In this document: piece by piece, positions 17,924-26,155 of the stretch | Position numbering within the stretch: position 1 is the first letter of the stretch | Layout: the number at the start of each line of letters is the position of its first letter | From: DATAGZ01 sp036263455 | Lineage (GTDB): Bacteria; Pseudomonadota; Alphaproteobacteria; Dongiales; Dongiaceae | Direction: 5' to 3' | Length of the DNA: 64,000 nucleotides | Assembly (NCBI GenBank): GCA_036263455.1 | Contig: DATAGZ010000009.1 | Location: forward strand, 1 to 64,000 | Program-made: the position numbers and the translations under genes | The notes under the pieces: model-generated | The model's input: the letters and a program-made list of their open reading frames with translations, nothing else | What the model was told of the DNA's origin: nothing | The model's database searches: none

Positions 17924-18848
17924 GAGATATGGCCACGGGCCGCTCGTGCTCAAGAACGTATCCTGGCGTTTTGAAAAAGGCGCGATCCATGCCCTGCTCG
18001 GCCCGTCGGGCTGTGGCAAGAGCACGCTCCTCCATATTATCGCCGGCATCGAGGCGCCCAGCCGGGGAAACGTCTTCTGGGGGGAGTCCGACATCACCCG
18101 GCTCGCGCCCGAGCGGCGCCATTTCAGCCTGCTTTTTCAGGACTATGCCCTTTTTCCCCACCTTACCGTCTTCGAGAATATTGCCTTCGGACCGACGGAG
18201 CGGGGTCTAGATCGAAAAAAAATCGAGGAAATCGTGCGCCGCTGGTTGGATATGCTCCAGCTCGCGCCCTGGCGGGAAGCCCGGATATGGGAATTGTCGG
18301 GAGGGCAACAGCAGCGGGTCGCCGTGGCGCGCGCCTTGGCCGCCGAGCCGCAGCTGCTCATGCTGGATGAGCCGCTTTCCAACCTGGACGAGCAATTGCG
18401 CACCGAACTCCAGACGGTGCTGGGCGCGGCGCTGCGCGCGGCGGGCGTGACCACGCTCCTGGTGACGCATGACCAGCGCGAAGCCTTCGCACTGGCGGAC
18501 CGGCTCGCCATCATGCGCGAGGGGGAAATCGTGCAGACCGGAAAGCCCGAAGATGTGTATCGCGCGCCACGCGACGCATGGATCTGCCGGTTTCTAGGTC
18601 ACGAAAATGTCGCGGCGGACCATTTTATTCCTGCCGAGGCCTTCCACTTTTCCGGCCCAGGGCAGGCCGCCATCGTGCGCATCCGGCATCTGGGCGACGC
18701 GTATCGCGTGAACGTGCGCCATCGGGAGCAAACCTATCTCGTCACGCTCGGGCCGCGCGAATGGGTCGGGCTGGGATGTCCGCAGGTCGGCCAGTCCATT
18801 CCCTTTGGCATCGCCCGCGAACGCATTATGTTTTTTGCCGCCCCATGA
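17898..18848 (+). CDS. thiQ: Thiamine ABC transporter ATP-binding protein
   Basis: A 316-residue ATPase with Walker A GPSGCGKST (about residue 35), signature LSGGQQQRVAVARAL and Walker B LLMLDEPLSNLD. It is some 80 residues longer than the usual ThiQ; the extra C-terminal part (about 240-316) resembles a TOBE-like beta domain, as in iron and polyamine importers. The neighbourhood, rather than the ATPase itself, points to thiamine. The stop overlaps the kinase start (ATGA). Confidence 0.85.
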   Translation: MLALRDIDKRYGHGPLVLKNVSWRFEKGAIHALLGPSGCGKSTLLHIIAGIEAPSRGNVFWGESDITRLAPERRHFSLLFQDYALFPHLTVFENIAFGPTERGLDRKKIEEIVRRWLDMLQLAPWREARIWELSGGQQQRVAVARALAAEPQLLMLDEPLSNLDEQLRTELQTVLGAALRAAGVTTLLVTHDQREAFALADRLAIMREGEIVQTGKPEDVYRAPRDAWICRFLGHENVAADHFIPAEAFHFSGPGQAAIVRIRHLGDAYRVNVRHREQTYLVTLGPREWVGLGCPQVGQSIPFGIARERIMFFAAP

Positions 18849-19699
18849 TCGCCGATGCGGATCTCGAGGCGCGGCTTGCCGATGCTTTCGCGCGCATCCC
18901 CCCTCTTTCCGTTCATCCGCGGGCGCAATGGCGCCTGACCCTCCTACCCAGCGTGACCAATGTCACAATCCGCGTCACCCGCCGCGATGCGGATTATGTC
19001 CTGCGCCTGCCTGGCGAGAGTATCGACATCGACCGCAACGCGGAATTTCGCAACATGCGATACGCGGCGGCACGACAGTTCTGTATAGACCCCCTGTTTG
19101 CGGAGGAGGAGACTGGGCTCCTTCTCACCGCGTTTCAGGCTGGAAGCACGACCCTCACCGCTTCCCACCTGCACGATCCGGGCCGCGCCTTCGCGTTGGG
19201 AAGGCTGCTGGGTCGACTCCATCGCAGCGCGCTTCCCTTCGCCGGGAAACGCAGGCTCGCGGCAACGATTAAGACTTATCTCGAGCACGAACGCGACCCG
19301 CGCCTGTCTATCTTGCGCGATCAGCTCGCGCCCGACCTCGCGCTTTTAGACAAAGAGGAGCTCGGCTGCGTGCCTTCCCATATCGACCCCAGTCCGGCGA
19401 ATATCCTGGAGCTGGCCCAAGGCGCCCTGCTGCTGATCGATTGGGAGTTTTCCGCCATGGCGGACCCGGCCTGGGACGTTGCCATGGTGATGCTGGCCGA
19501 TTTACCTGTTCCGGCGCAGGCAGCATTCCGCAGCGGTTACGGCGATCCCCGCCTTACGGATGCCTATCTCGCCACCATGACGCGTGCCCTGCATCTTCTC
19601 AATGCCTGCTGGGCGGAGGCCCAGCTACAATATAGCAAGCGGATATCCGAATTGACCGCCATCAAAGAACATCATATTTCTGCGCTGGGAAAACCCTAA
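18845..19699 (+). CDS. APH/choline-kinase-fold phosphotransferase, probable thiamine kinase
   Basis: This 284-residue protein has the aminoglycoside-phosphotransferase fold. The Brenner motif reads SHIDPSPANIL (catalytic aspartate, then asparagine for metal) and the second metal aspartate lies in LLIDWEFSAMADPAWDVA. The family includes choline, thiamine (ThiK/YcfN) and antibiotic kinases. Because it is translationally coupled to thiBPQ, thiamine kinase, which traps imported thiamine as thiamine phosphate, is the best inference. A choline kinase cannot be excluded from motifs alone. Confidence 0.78.
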   Translation: MIADADLEARLADAFARIPPLSVHPRAQWRLTLLPSVTNVTIRVTRRDADYVLRLPGESIDIDRNAEFRNMRYAAARQFCIDPLFAEEETGLLLTAFQAGSTTLTASHLHDPGRAFALGRLLGRLHRSALPFAGKRRLAATIKTYLEHERDPRLSILRDQLAPDLALLDKEELGCVPSHIDPSPANILELAQGALLLIDWEFSAMADPAWDVAMVMLADLPVPAQAAFRSGYGDPRLTDAYLATMTRALHLLNACWAEAQLQYSKRISELTAIKEHHISALGKP

Positions 19700-19720
19700 C
19701 GCTTTGCCTCAGGAGGCTCC

Positions 19721-20560
19721 ATGCGCCGCACACCTATCTTCGTCCTGTTCGCTTTCGCGCTGCTTGCGCCACTCGCCGCACGCGCGGCCGACAAGATCGG
19801 CAATTGCACCGTCACCGGCCACAAAGGCGAGCTCGCCTTTACACCGGCGGTCCCCGGCCAACTCACCGTGAATGTGAGTCTGCCCGCGCCGGCCTGGCTG
19901 AATGGCGACACGCCCGATACCGTCAAGGATGGATTCGAATATTGCCTGGCCGCCAATATCGCCTGGCGCGCCGGCCTGGATAAGGTCGTGCTCAACAATG
20001 TCGGATGGGACGCGCTCATCGCCGCGCAGGGCAGGAATTATGATCTGGCCCTGTCGGAAATATCGATCACAGAGGAGCGGAAGAAGGTCGCCGATTTCTC
20101 GGAGCCTTATTTTTCCTCCGACGCGGGCGTTCTCGTCGCCACTGGAGCGCCGATCAATGAAACCTCCATCAAGAATGCCCGGATCGGCGTCCAGTCTTCC
20201 ACAACCGGCGAGACCTTCGTATCCAATGTCATAAAGCCGACCCAGCCGATCAAGGTTTTCCCCGATGGACCGTCGCTTTTCACCGCCCTGGCGGCCAAGC
20301 AGATCGACGCGGCGGTCACCGATACCTCGATCACTCTCGATCGCGCAGCACAATCGAAGGGCGCCTTCACCGTGATCGGCCAGTACGCCACCGGCGAACA
20401 ATATGGCGCGCTGCTTCCCAAGGGCTCACCCAACAAGGACAAGATCGACGCAATCATTCGTACATTACGCGAAGACGGGACATTGAAGCAGCTTGCCGTG
20501 ACATGGCTCGCCCCCGCCTGGGGCGCCGATCCCACCGCCATCCCCTATTTCAAACCCTGA
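19721..20560 (+). CDS. Amino-acid ABC transporter substrate-binding protein
   Basis: A 279-residue periplasmic protein of the SBP_bac_3 family with a signal peptide ending about residue 23 (LAARA) and a CAGGAGG ribosome site. The motif GRNYDLALSEISITEERKKVADFSEPY in its conserved parts marks the domain-closing region. The mature N terminus has a ~45-residue beta-rich insert not usual for the family. Permease, ATPase and two transsulfuration enzymes follow, so a sulfur amino acid such as cystine, cystathionine or methionine is the likely ligand; this is inference. Confidence 0.85.
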   Translation: MRRTPIFVLFAFALLAPLAARAADKIGNCTVTGHKGELAFTPAVPGQLTVNVSLPAPAWLNGDTPDTVKDGFEYCLAANIAWRAGLDKVVLNNVGWDALIAAQGRNYDLALSEISITEERKKVADFSEPYFSSDAGVLVATGAPINETSIKNARIGVQSSTTGETFVSNVIKPTQPIKVFPDGPSLFTALAAKQIDAAVTDTSITLDRAAQSKGAFTVIGQYATGEQYGALLPKGSPNKDKIDAIIRTLREDGTLKQLAVTWLAPAWGADPTAIPYFKP

Positions 20561-20564
20561 GAGG

Positions 20565-21686
20565 ATGAGCGCGCGCCCGTTCGGCAATCGCGCCACCCGA
20601 GGGGCGCAATGGCGTGAACCCCGCCCGCCCGCCGATCCCTTTCTCCTCACCCTGACGGCGTTCTTCGTGACCGGGGGCGCGGTACTTTTAGGGGCCTGGA
20701 GCAGCGATTTCATTCGGGCCTCCCTCAAGGCTGGCGGCGATTACCTGCCGTGGATGGCATGGCTGCTCTATGGATGGATTGCCATCGCGATCGTGCCGGC
20801 GGCACAAGCCTTCCGCGCGTATCGCGGCGGGCGGCGGCGCGCCGAGGCACTGCGGCAGGGCGACATTGCGGCGGCGCGGATTGCTGCAAGCGAAAGTCGC
20901 GGCGCCGCCTGGACGAGCATCGCCGTGGCGTTTTTTCTATTTATTTTACTTGGCCTGGGGATCTTTCTTTTTACCAACGACCGCGCCGTGGGCAGGACCT
21001 TCTTTTCCTGGCCCATCATGCGCGACACTTTCGGGCTGATCCTTCGCGCCTTTGGACTGAACGTCACGATTTTCTGCGTGACCGAAATCTTCGTCCTGGT
21101 GTGGGGGCTCGTCGTCGCGCTGGCCCGCTTGGCCCCCGGACGAGCGGGCGGCGCCCTGCGCATGCTCGCCATCGCCTATACCGATATCTTCCGCGGCCTG
21201 CCTTCGATCATCACCCTCTATCTGATAGGCTTCGGCCTGCCCCTGACCGGCCTGCCGATCTTCGCGGCAATCCCAACGCCCTGGCTTGCCATCCTGGCCT
21301 TGACGCTGACCTATGGCGCTTATGTGACCGAAGTCTATCGCGCGGGAATCGAAAGCGTCCATGACAGTCAAATCGCGGCAGCGCGCTCGCTCGGTTTGAC
21401 GCATTTGCAGACCATGCGCTATGTCGTCGTTCCGCAGGCCCTGCGCCGTATCGGGCCGCCTTTGCTCAACGACTTCATCGGATTGCAAAAAGATACCGCC
21501 CTCGTCAATGTGATTGGCGCGATCGATGCCTTCAATCAGGCTAAGATCATCGCCTCCAATCATTTCAATCTTTCGGCCGTCACCACGGTCGGGTTGCTGT
21601 TTGTCCTTATCCTGATACCCCAGACGCGCTTCGTCGATTGGTGGATCGCCCGGGACGCGCGGGAACGGCGCGCCGGACGAGCATGA
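20565..21686 (+). CDS. Amino-acid ABC transporter permease with N-terminal extension
   Basis: A 373-residue permease. The HisM/GlnP-type core occupies about residues 165-370 and has the EAA loop ARSLGLTHLQTMRYVVVPQAL. Ahead of it are two helices and a basic, alanine-rich cytoplasmic segment (about residues 75-115), making it longer than a usual 220-residue subunit. Only one permease gene is present, so a homodimer channel is likely. Confidence 0.87.
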   Translation: MSARPFGNRATRGAQWREPRPPADPFLLTLTAFFVTGGAVLLGAWSSDFIRASLKAGGDYLPWMAWLLYGWIAIAIVPAAQAFRAYRGGRRRAEALRQGDIAAARIAASESRGAAWTSIAVAFFLFILLGLGIFLFTNDRAVGRTFFSWPIMRDTFGLILRAFGLNVTIFCVTEIFVLVWGLVVALARLAPGRAGGALRMLAIAYTDIFRGLPSIITLYLIGFGLPLTGLPIFAAIPTPWLAILALTLTYGAYVTEVYRAGIESVHDSQIAAARSLGLTHLQTMRYVVVPQALRRIGPPLLNDFIGLQKDTALVNVIGAIDAFNQAKIIASNHFNLSAVTTVGLLFVLILIPQTRFVDWWIARDARERRAGRA

Positions 21687-21693
21687 GCCATCC

Positions 21694-22437
21694 ATGGCGC
21701 TGATCGAAATCGACCACCTGGTCAAGCGGTTCGGTACCCACACCGTACTGCAGGGGCTCGACCTCAACGTCACCGAACATGAGGTCGTGTGTCTGATCGG
21801 TTCCTCCGGTTGCGGCAAGTCCACCCTGCTCCGGTGCATCAACGGGCTTGAAGACATTCAAGGCGGAGAAGTCCGGCTGCATGGCGACCGGGTAAGCGGA
21901 CCTGGCGTCGATTTGAACGCCCTGCGCCGCGATGTCGGAATCGTCTTCCAGAGCTTCAACCTGTTTCCGCACATGAACGTTCTGCAGAATATCATGCTGG
22001 CACCCCGCAAGGTGCTCGGCTTGACGCGGCCCGAAGCCGAGGAGCGCGCTTTCCTCCTGCTCCGGCGCATCGGGCTCGAAAGCAAGGCGCATGACTATCC
22101 CGACCGTTTGTCGGGAGGGCAGCAGCAGCGCGTCGCCATCATCCGCGCATTGGCCATGGACCCGCTGGTTCTGCTGCTCGACGAGGTCACCTCCGCGCTG
22201 GACCCGGAACTCGTGTCCGAGGTTCTGGCCATGATCCGGGAATTGGCCGAGGAAGGCATGACCATGATTCTCGCCACCCACGAGATGGGATTCGCGCGCG
22301 AAGTCGCGCACAAAGTGTGCTTTCTGCATGAAGGAAAGGTCCACGAGGAAGGTCCGCCCGAGCGCATCTTCTCCGCGCCCGAGCGCGAGCGGACCAGGAT
22401 CTTTCTGAAACGAATCATCGACGCCGGACGTTTATGA
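21694..22437 (+). CDS. Amino-acid ABC transporter ATP-binding protein
   Basis: A 247-residue polar amino-acid ATPase: Walker A GSSGCGKST, signature LSGGQQQRVAIIRAL, Walker B VLLLDEVTSALD (valine-threonine in place of the usual proline) and H-loop LATHEMGFA. It completes the importer with the two genes before it. The CBS gene follows 18 bases later. Confidence 0.9.
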   Translation: MALIEIDHLVKRFGTHTVLQGLDLNVTEHEVVCLIGSSGCGKSTLLRCINGLEDIQGGEVRLHGDRVSGPGVDLNALRRDVGIVFQSFNLFPHMNVLQNIMLAPRKVLGLTRPEAEERAFLLLRRIGLESKAHDYPDRLSGGQQQRVAIIRALAMDPLVLLLDEVTSALDPELVSEVLAMIRELAEEGMTMILATHEMGFAREVAHKVCFLHEGKVHEEGPPERIFSAPERERTRIFLKRIIDAGRL

Positions 22438-22455
22438 CTATGCTATCATTGCATT

Positions 22456-23850
22456 ATGGACGCGTCGGACATGGCGAGGAATATCGTGAACAACAATATC
22501 CTGGAATTGATCGGCAACACGCCCCTCATACGGGTCAACCGCTTCGATACCGGTCCATGTGCGCTGTTCCTAAAGCTTGAGAACCAGAACCCCGGGGGAT
22601 CGATCAAAGATCGCGTCGCGCTAGCGATGATCGAGGCAGCCGAGCGGGAGGGTACGATCCAGCCGGGCGGACTGCTCGTCGAGGCTACCGCCGGAAATAC
22701 CGGCCTCGGACTCGCCTTGGTTGCTAACCAGAAAAACTATCGTCTCCTCCTGGTCATTCCCGACAAGATGAGCCAGGAAAAAATCTTCCACCTCAAGGCG
22801 ATGGGCGCGGAAATCGTCCTGACCCGCTCCGATGTCGGCAAAGGCCATCCGGAATATTATGAGGACATGGCCGAGCGCATTGCGCGGGAAAGAGGGGGGT
22901 TATATATGAACCAGTTCGCCAATCCCGCCAATCCGCTCGCGCATGAGCGCACCACCGCACCGGAAATATGGCAACAGATGGAAGAAAAGCTGGACGCGGT
23001 GGTGGTTGGCGTCGGTTCGGGCGGAACGCTGACGGGGCTCGGCCGCTACTTTTCCGCTCACGCCCCGCATGTGGAGATGGTGCTGGCCGATCCCAAGGGA
23101 TCGATCCTCGCCCCCTATGTCAAAACCGGCACAAAAGTGCCGGCGGGCTCATGGCTCGTGGAGGGAATTGGAGAGGATTTCGTGCCTGTCAATTGCGAGC
23201 TGGGCTTCGTCTCGCGGGCCTATCAGATCGATGACGCGGAAAGCATCGCCACTTCGCGTGCCCTGCTCAAGCAGGAAGGCATCATGTGCGGCTCTTCCTC
23301 GGGGACGCTCATGGCCGCGGCGCTCCGTTATTGCCGCGAACAGCACGAACCCAAGCGCGTGGTCACGCTGGTCTGCGATTCGGGCAATAAATACCTCTCG
23401 AAGATCTTCAACGATTACTGGCTCGACGATCAAGGATTGCTGGCGCGACCGGAAACGCACGATCTGCGCGATCTGATCGCGCGTGCGCATAATCGGCGCA
23501 ATGCCATTTTCATCGCGCCCGACGACACGCTGCAGGCGGCCTATCGAAAAATGAAGATGTACGATGTGTCGCAACTTCCAGTCATGTCGGAGGGCGCGCT
23601 CCAGGGCATCATCCAGGAAACAGATATTCTTTTATCCGTCCTCGACGATGGCGAGGGGTTTTCCAAGCCGGTCCGTTCGGCGATGACCAGTCAATTGGTC
23701 ACGATAGCACCCGAGGACCCGCCCCAGGCCCTGCTGCCCATCTTCGCCCAGGGCATGACCGCGATCGTCATGGAGGGAGACGATTTTCTCGGCCTGATCA
23801 CCCCCATCGATTTTCTGCAATATCTCCGCAAAAGGAGCGGCCATCCATGA
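22456..23850 (+). CDS. Cystathionine beta-synthase
   Basis: A 464-residue PLP enzyme. The fold-type II core has the PLP lysine in NPGGSIKDR and the phosphate cup GSGGTLTGLGR; the C-terminal part (about 335-460) holds two CBS regulatory modules (RNAIFIAPDDTLQAAYRKMK and AMTSQLVTIAPEDPPQA). It condenses serine with homocysteine to cystathionine. CysK-type proteins lack the CBS pair, which supports the call. The partner gamma-lyase follows with overlap. Confidence 0.9.
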   Translation: MDASDMARNIVNNNILELIGNTPLIRVNRFDTGPCALFLKLENQNPGGSIKDRVALAMIEAAEREGTIQPGGLLVEATAGNTGLGLALVANQKNYRLLLVIPDKMSQEKIFHLKAMGAEIVLTRSDVGKGHPEYYEDMAERIARERGGLYMNQFANPANPLAHERTTAPEIWQQMEEKLDAVVVGVGSGGTLTGLGRYFSAHAPHVEMVLADPKGSILAPYVKTGTKVPAGSWLVEGIGEDFVPVNCELGFVSRAYQIDDAESIATSRALLKQEGIMCGSSSGTLMAAALRYCREQHEPKRVVTLVCDSGNKYLSKIFNDYWLDDQGLLARPETHDLRDLIARAHNRRNAIFIAPDDTLQAAYRKMKMYDVSQLPVMSEGALQGIIQETDILLSVLDDGEGFSKPVRSAMTSQLVTIAPEDPPQALLPIFAQGMTAIVMEGDDFLGLITPIDFLQYLRKRSGHP

Positions 23851-25043
23851 GTCTCAAACGCAAGCACAACGGAAATTGGAGTTTTGAAACCAGGGCGATT
23901 CACGCCGAGCAGGAACCCGACCCCACCACCGGGGCGGTGATAACCCCTATCTATGCAACTTCGACCTACGTCCAGGAGGCGCCCGGCATCCATAAGGGCT
24001 TCGATTATGGGCGGAGCCATAACCCGACCCGCTTCGCCTATGAGCGTGCCGTCGCCAATCTGGAAAACGGATCGGCGGGTTTTGCTTTCGCTTCGGGCCT
24101 GGCAGCAGCCTCAACCATTCTCGAGCTTCTCCCAGCGGGCTCGCATATTGTCGCCATGCACGATCTCTATGGCGGGGTATTTCGGCTTTTCGAGCGCGTG
24201 CGCAAGCAATCGGCGGGCCTCAGCGTCAGTTATGTCGACCTGACCGACAGCGCCGCCCTCGAGGCGGCGGTTCGCCCCGAAACCCGCATGGTTTGGGTGG
24301 AAAGTCCCACCAACCCGCTGCTTCAGCTCGTGAATTTTTCAGAAATCGCGGCGCGCGCGCGGCGCCATGGCCTTTTGACGGTCGCCGACAACACCTTCGC
24401 CTCGCCCTGGGTGCAGCGCCCGCTCGAACATGGGTTCGATCTGGTCTTCCATTCCGCCACCAAATATATCAACGGCCATTCCGACATCATTGGGGGTATC
24501 GCAATCGTGGGTGATCGGCCTGATATCGCGGAGCGGCTTAGCTTCCTTCAGAATGCGGTGGGTGGCATTGCGAGCCCCTTCGATTCGTTTCTCGCTCATC
24601 GTGGCATCAAGACACTGGGGCTGCGCATGCAGCGCCACTGCGAAAACGCCCTGGCGGTGGCCGAATGGCTGAGCCGGCAGCCTGGCATCGCCACAGTCAC
24701 CTATCCGGGCCTTCCCAGTCATCCCCAGCACGCCCTCGCCCGCCAGCAAATGTCCAGCGGCTATGGCGGCATGGTCACGGCGGTGTTGCGCGGCGGTATG
24801 GAGGCGGCGCGTCAGGCGCTGTCACGTTGTGAGTTATTTACCTTGGCCGAGAGCCTGGGAGGCGTCGAGAGCCTGATCGAGCACCCCGCCATCATGACGC
24901 ATGCCACTATTCCACCTGAGACCCGGAAGAAAATCGGCATCGAAGATGGCCTCATTCGCCTTTCGGTCGGGATCGAAAATGCGCAGGACCTGATCGGCGA
25001 TCTCGAAAACGCGCTGCGCGCGCCCTCGAGCGTCTATGTCTGA
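23847..25043 (+). CDS. Cystathionine gamma-lyase (Cys/Met metabolism PLP enzyme)
   Basis: A 398-residue fold-type I enzyme with the PLP lysine in FHSATKYINGHSD, the YGRSHNPTR tetramer loop, and the C-terminal SLGGVESLIEHPAIMTH motif. It cleaves cystathionine to cysteine, 2-oxobutyrate and ammonia. Gamma-synthase and methionine gamma-lyase share these motifs, but coupling to a CBS-domain beta-synthase favours reverse transsulfuration. Its 3' end overlaps the convergent sugar ATPase gene by 10 bases. Confidence 0.88.
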   Translation: MSLKRKHNGNWSFETRAIHAEQEPDPTTGAVITPIYATSTYVQEAPGIHKGFDYGRSHNPTRFAYERAVANLENGSAGFAFASGLAAASTILELLPAGSHIVAMHDLYGGVFRLFERVRKQSAGLSVSYVDLTDSAALEAAVRPETRMVWVESPTNPLLQLVNFSEIAARARRHGLLTVADNTFASPWVQRPLEHGFDLVFHSATKYINGHSDIIGGIAIVGDRPDIAERLSFLQNAVGGIASPFDSFLAHRGIKTLGLRMQRHCENALAVAEWLSRQPGIATVTYPGLPSHPQHALARQQMSSGYGGMVTAVLRGGMEAARQALSRCELFTLAESLGGVESLIEHPAIMTHATIPPETRKKIGIEDGLIRLSVGIENAQDLIGDLENALRAPSSVYV

Positions 25044-26155
25044 CCGGCCACCGGCAGGGGGGCGGCTTGCTCGCGGCGGCTCCGCGGCAAGGCCATTCCA
25101 TCACGGTCGAACAGATAGCAACAGTCAGGATCGAGCGTGAGCGTGATCTCGCCATCCGCCGGCAAGGCGATGTCGCCGGCGAGCTTCGCCACAACAGGCG
25201 CCTCGGACCCAACATCGGCATAGACGAAGCTTTCCGAGCCGAGCCGCTCGACGGTGATCACTTTGCCTTTGAGATCGCCGCGTCCACCGATCGTCAGACC
25301 CTCGGGACGGATCCCCAGAGTGACGTCGCCGATCGCGAGGCTCTGGAACGGCAGGAGGATTTTGTCCACCTGTCCGTTTCCAGCCAGGCCTATCTCGGTG
25401 GACCTGCCAGCGCGCGTGATGGCGGCGTTGAGAAAGTTCATGCGCGGTGAACCGATGAAGCCTGCTACGAATTGATCGACCGGATCGCGATACAGTTCCA
25501 GCGGCGTGCCGACCTGGCGAATTCGCCCTTGATCGAGCACGACGATTCGGTCCGCGAGCGTCATCGCTTCATGCTGATCGTGGGTGACATAGATCATGGT
25601 CGCATCGAGCCGGCGGTGCAGCTTGGCAATTTCGACGCGCATTTCGGTCCGCAGGGCGGCATCCAGGTTGGATAGCGGCTCGTCGAACAGGAAGATCCTG
25701 GGTTCGCGCACGATCGCTCGCCCTATAGCGACGCGCTGGCGCTGCCCTCCCGATAATTCCCGCGGCTTGCGCTCGAGCAAATGATCTATCTTGAGAAGCC
25801 TGGCCGCTTCGCGGACCCTGGCGGCGATTTCGCCATGGCTGCGGCGCGCGACTTTAAGGCCGAAAGCCATATTGTCATATACATTCATGTGGGGATAGAG
25901 GGCGTAGGATTGGAAGACGATCGCGACACCGCGCTCGGCGGGAACGCGGTGGTTGACGACCTCGCCATCGATCAGCATGTCGCCCGAACTGATATCTTCG
26001 AGCCCGGCAATCAGGCGCAGGAGGGTCGATTTGCCGCAACCCGACGGCCCCACGAAGACGACGAACTCATGGGAATCGATCACCAGGTCCACGCCCCTGA
26101 TCACCTGGGTCTGACCGAAATTCTTGGTAAGTTTCTGAAGTTCAATCGCTGCCAT
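25034..26155 (-). CDS. Sugar ABC transporter ATP-binding protein (MalK/UgpC type)
   Basis: A 373-residue ATPase with Walker A GPSGCGKST, signature LSGGQRQRVAIGRAI, Walker B IFLFDEPLSNLD and a TOBE domain after residue 240 (VTLGIRPEGL). It energises the trehalose/alpha-glucoside importer encoded upstream. It is the last gene in an order (binding protein, two permeases, alpha-glucosidase, ATPase) that matches the rhizobial aglEFGAK operon. Confidence 0.92.
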   Translation of the reverse strand: MAAIELQKLTKNFGQTQVIRGVDLVIDSHEFVVFVGPSGCGKSTLLRLIAGLEDISSGDMLIDGEVVNHRVPAERGVAIVFQSYALYPHMNVYDNMAFGLKVARRSHGEIAARVREAARLLKIDHLLERKPRELSGGQRQRVAIGRAIVREPRIFLFDEPLSNLDAALRTEMRVEIAKLHRRLDATMIYVTHDQHEAMTLADRIVVLDQGRIRQVGTPLELYRDPVDQFVAGFIGSPRMNFLNAAITRAGRSTEIGLAGNGQVDKILLPFQSLAIGDVTLGIRPEGLTIGGRGDLKGKVITVERLGSESFVYADVGSEAPVVAKLAGDIALPADGEITLTLDPDCCYLFDRDGMALPRSRREQAAPLPVAGQT

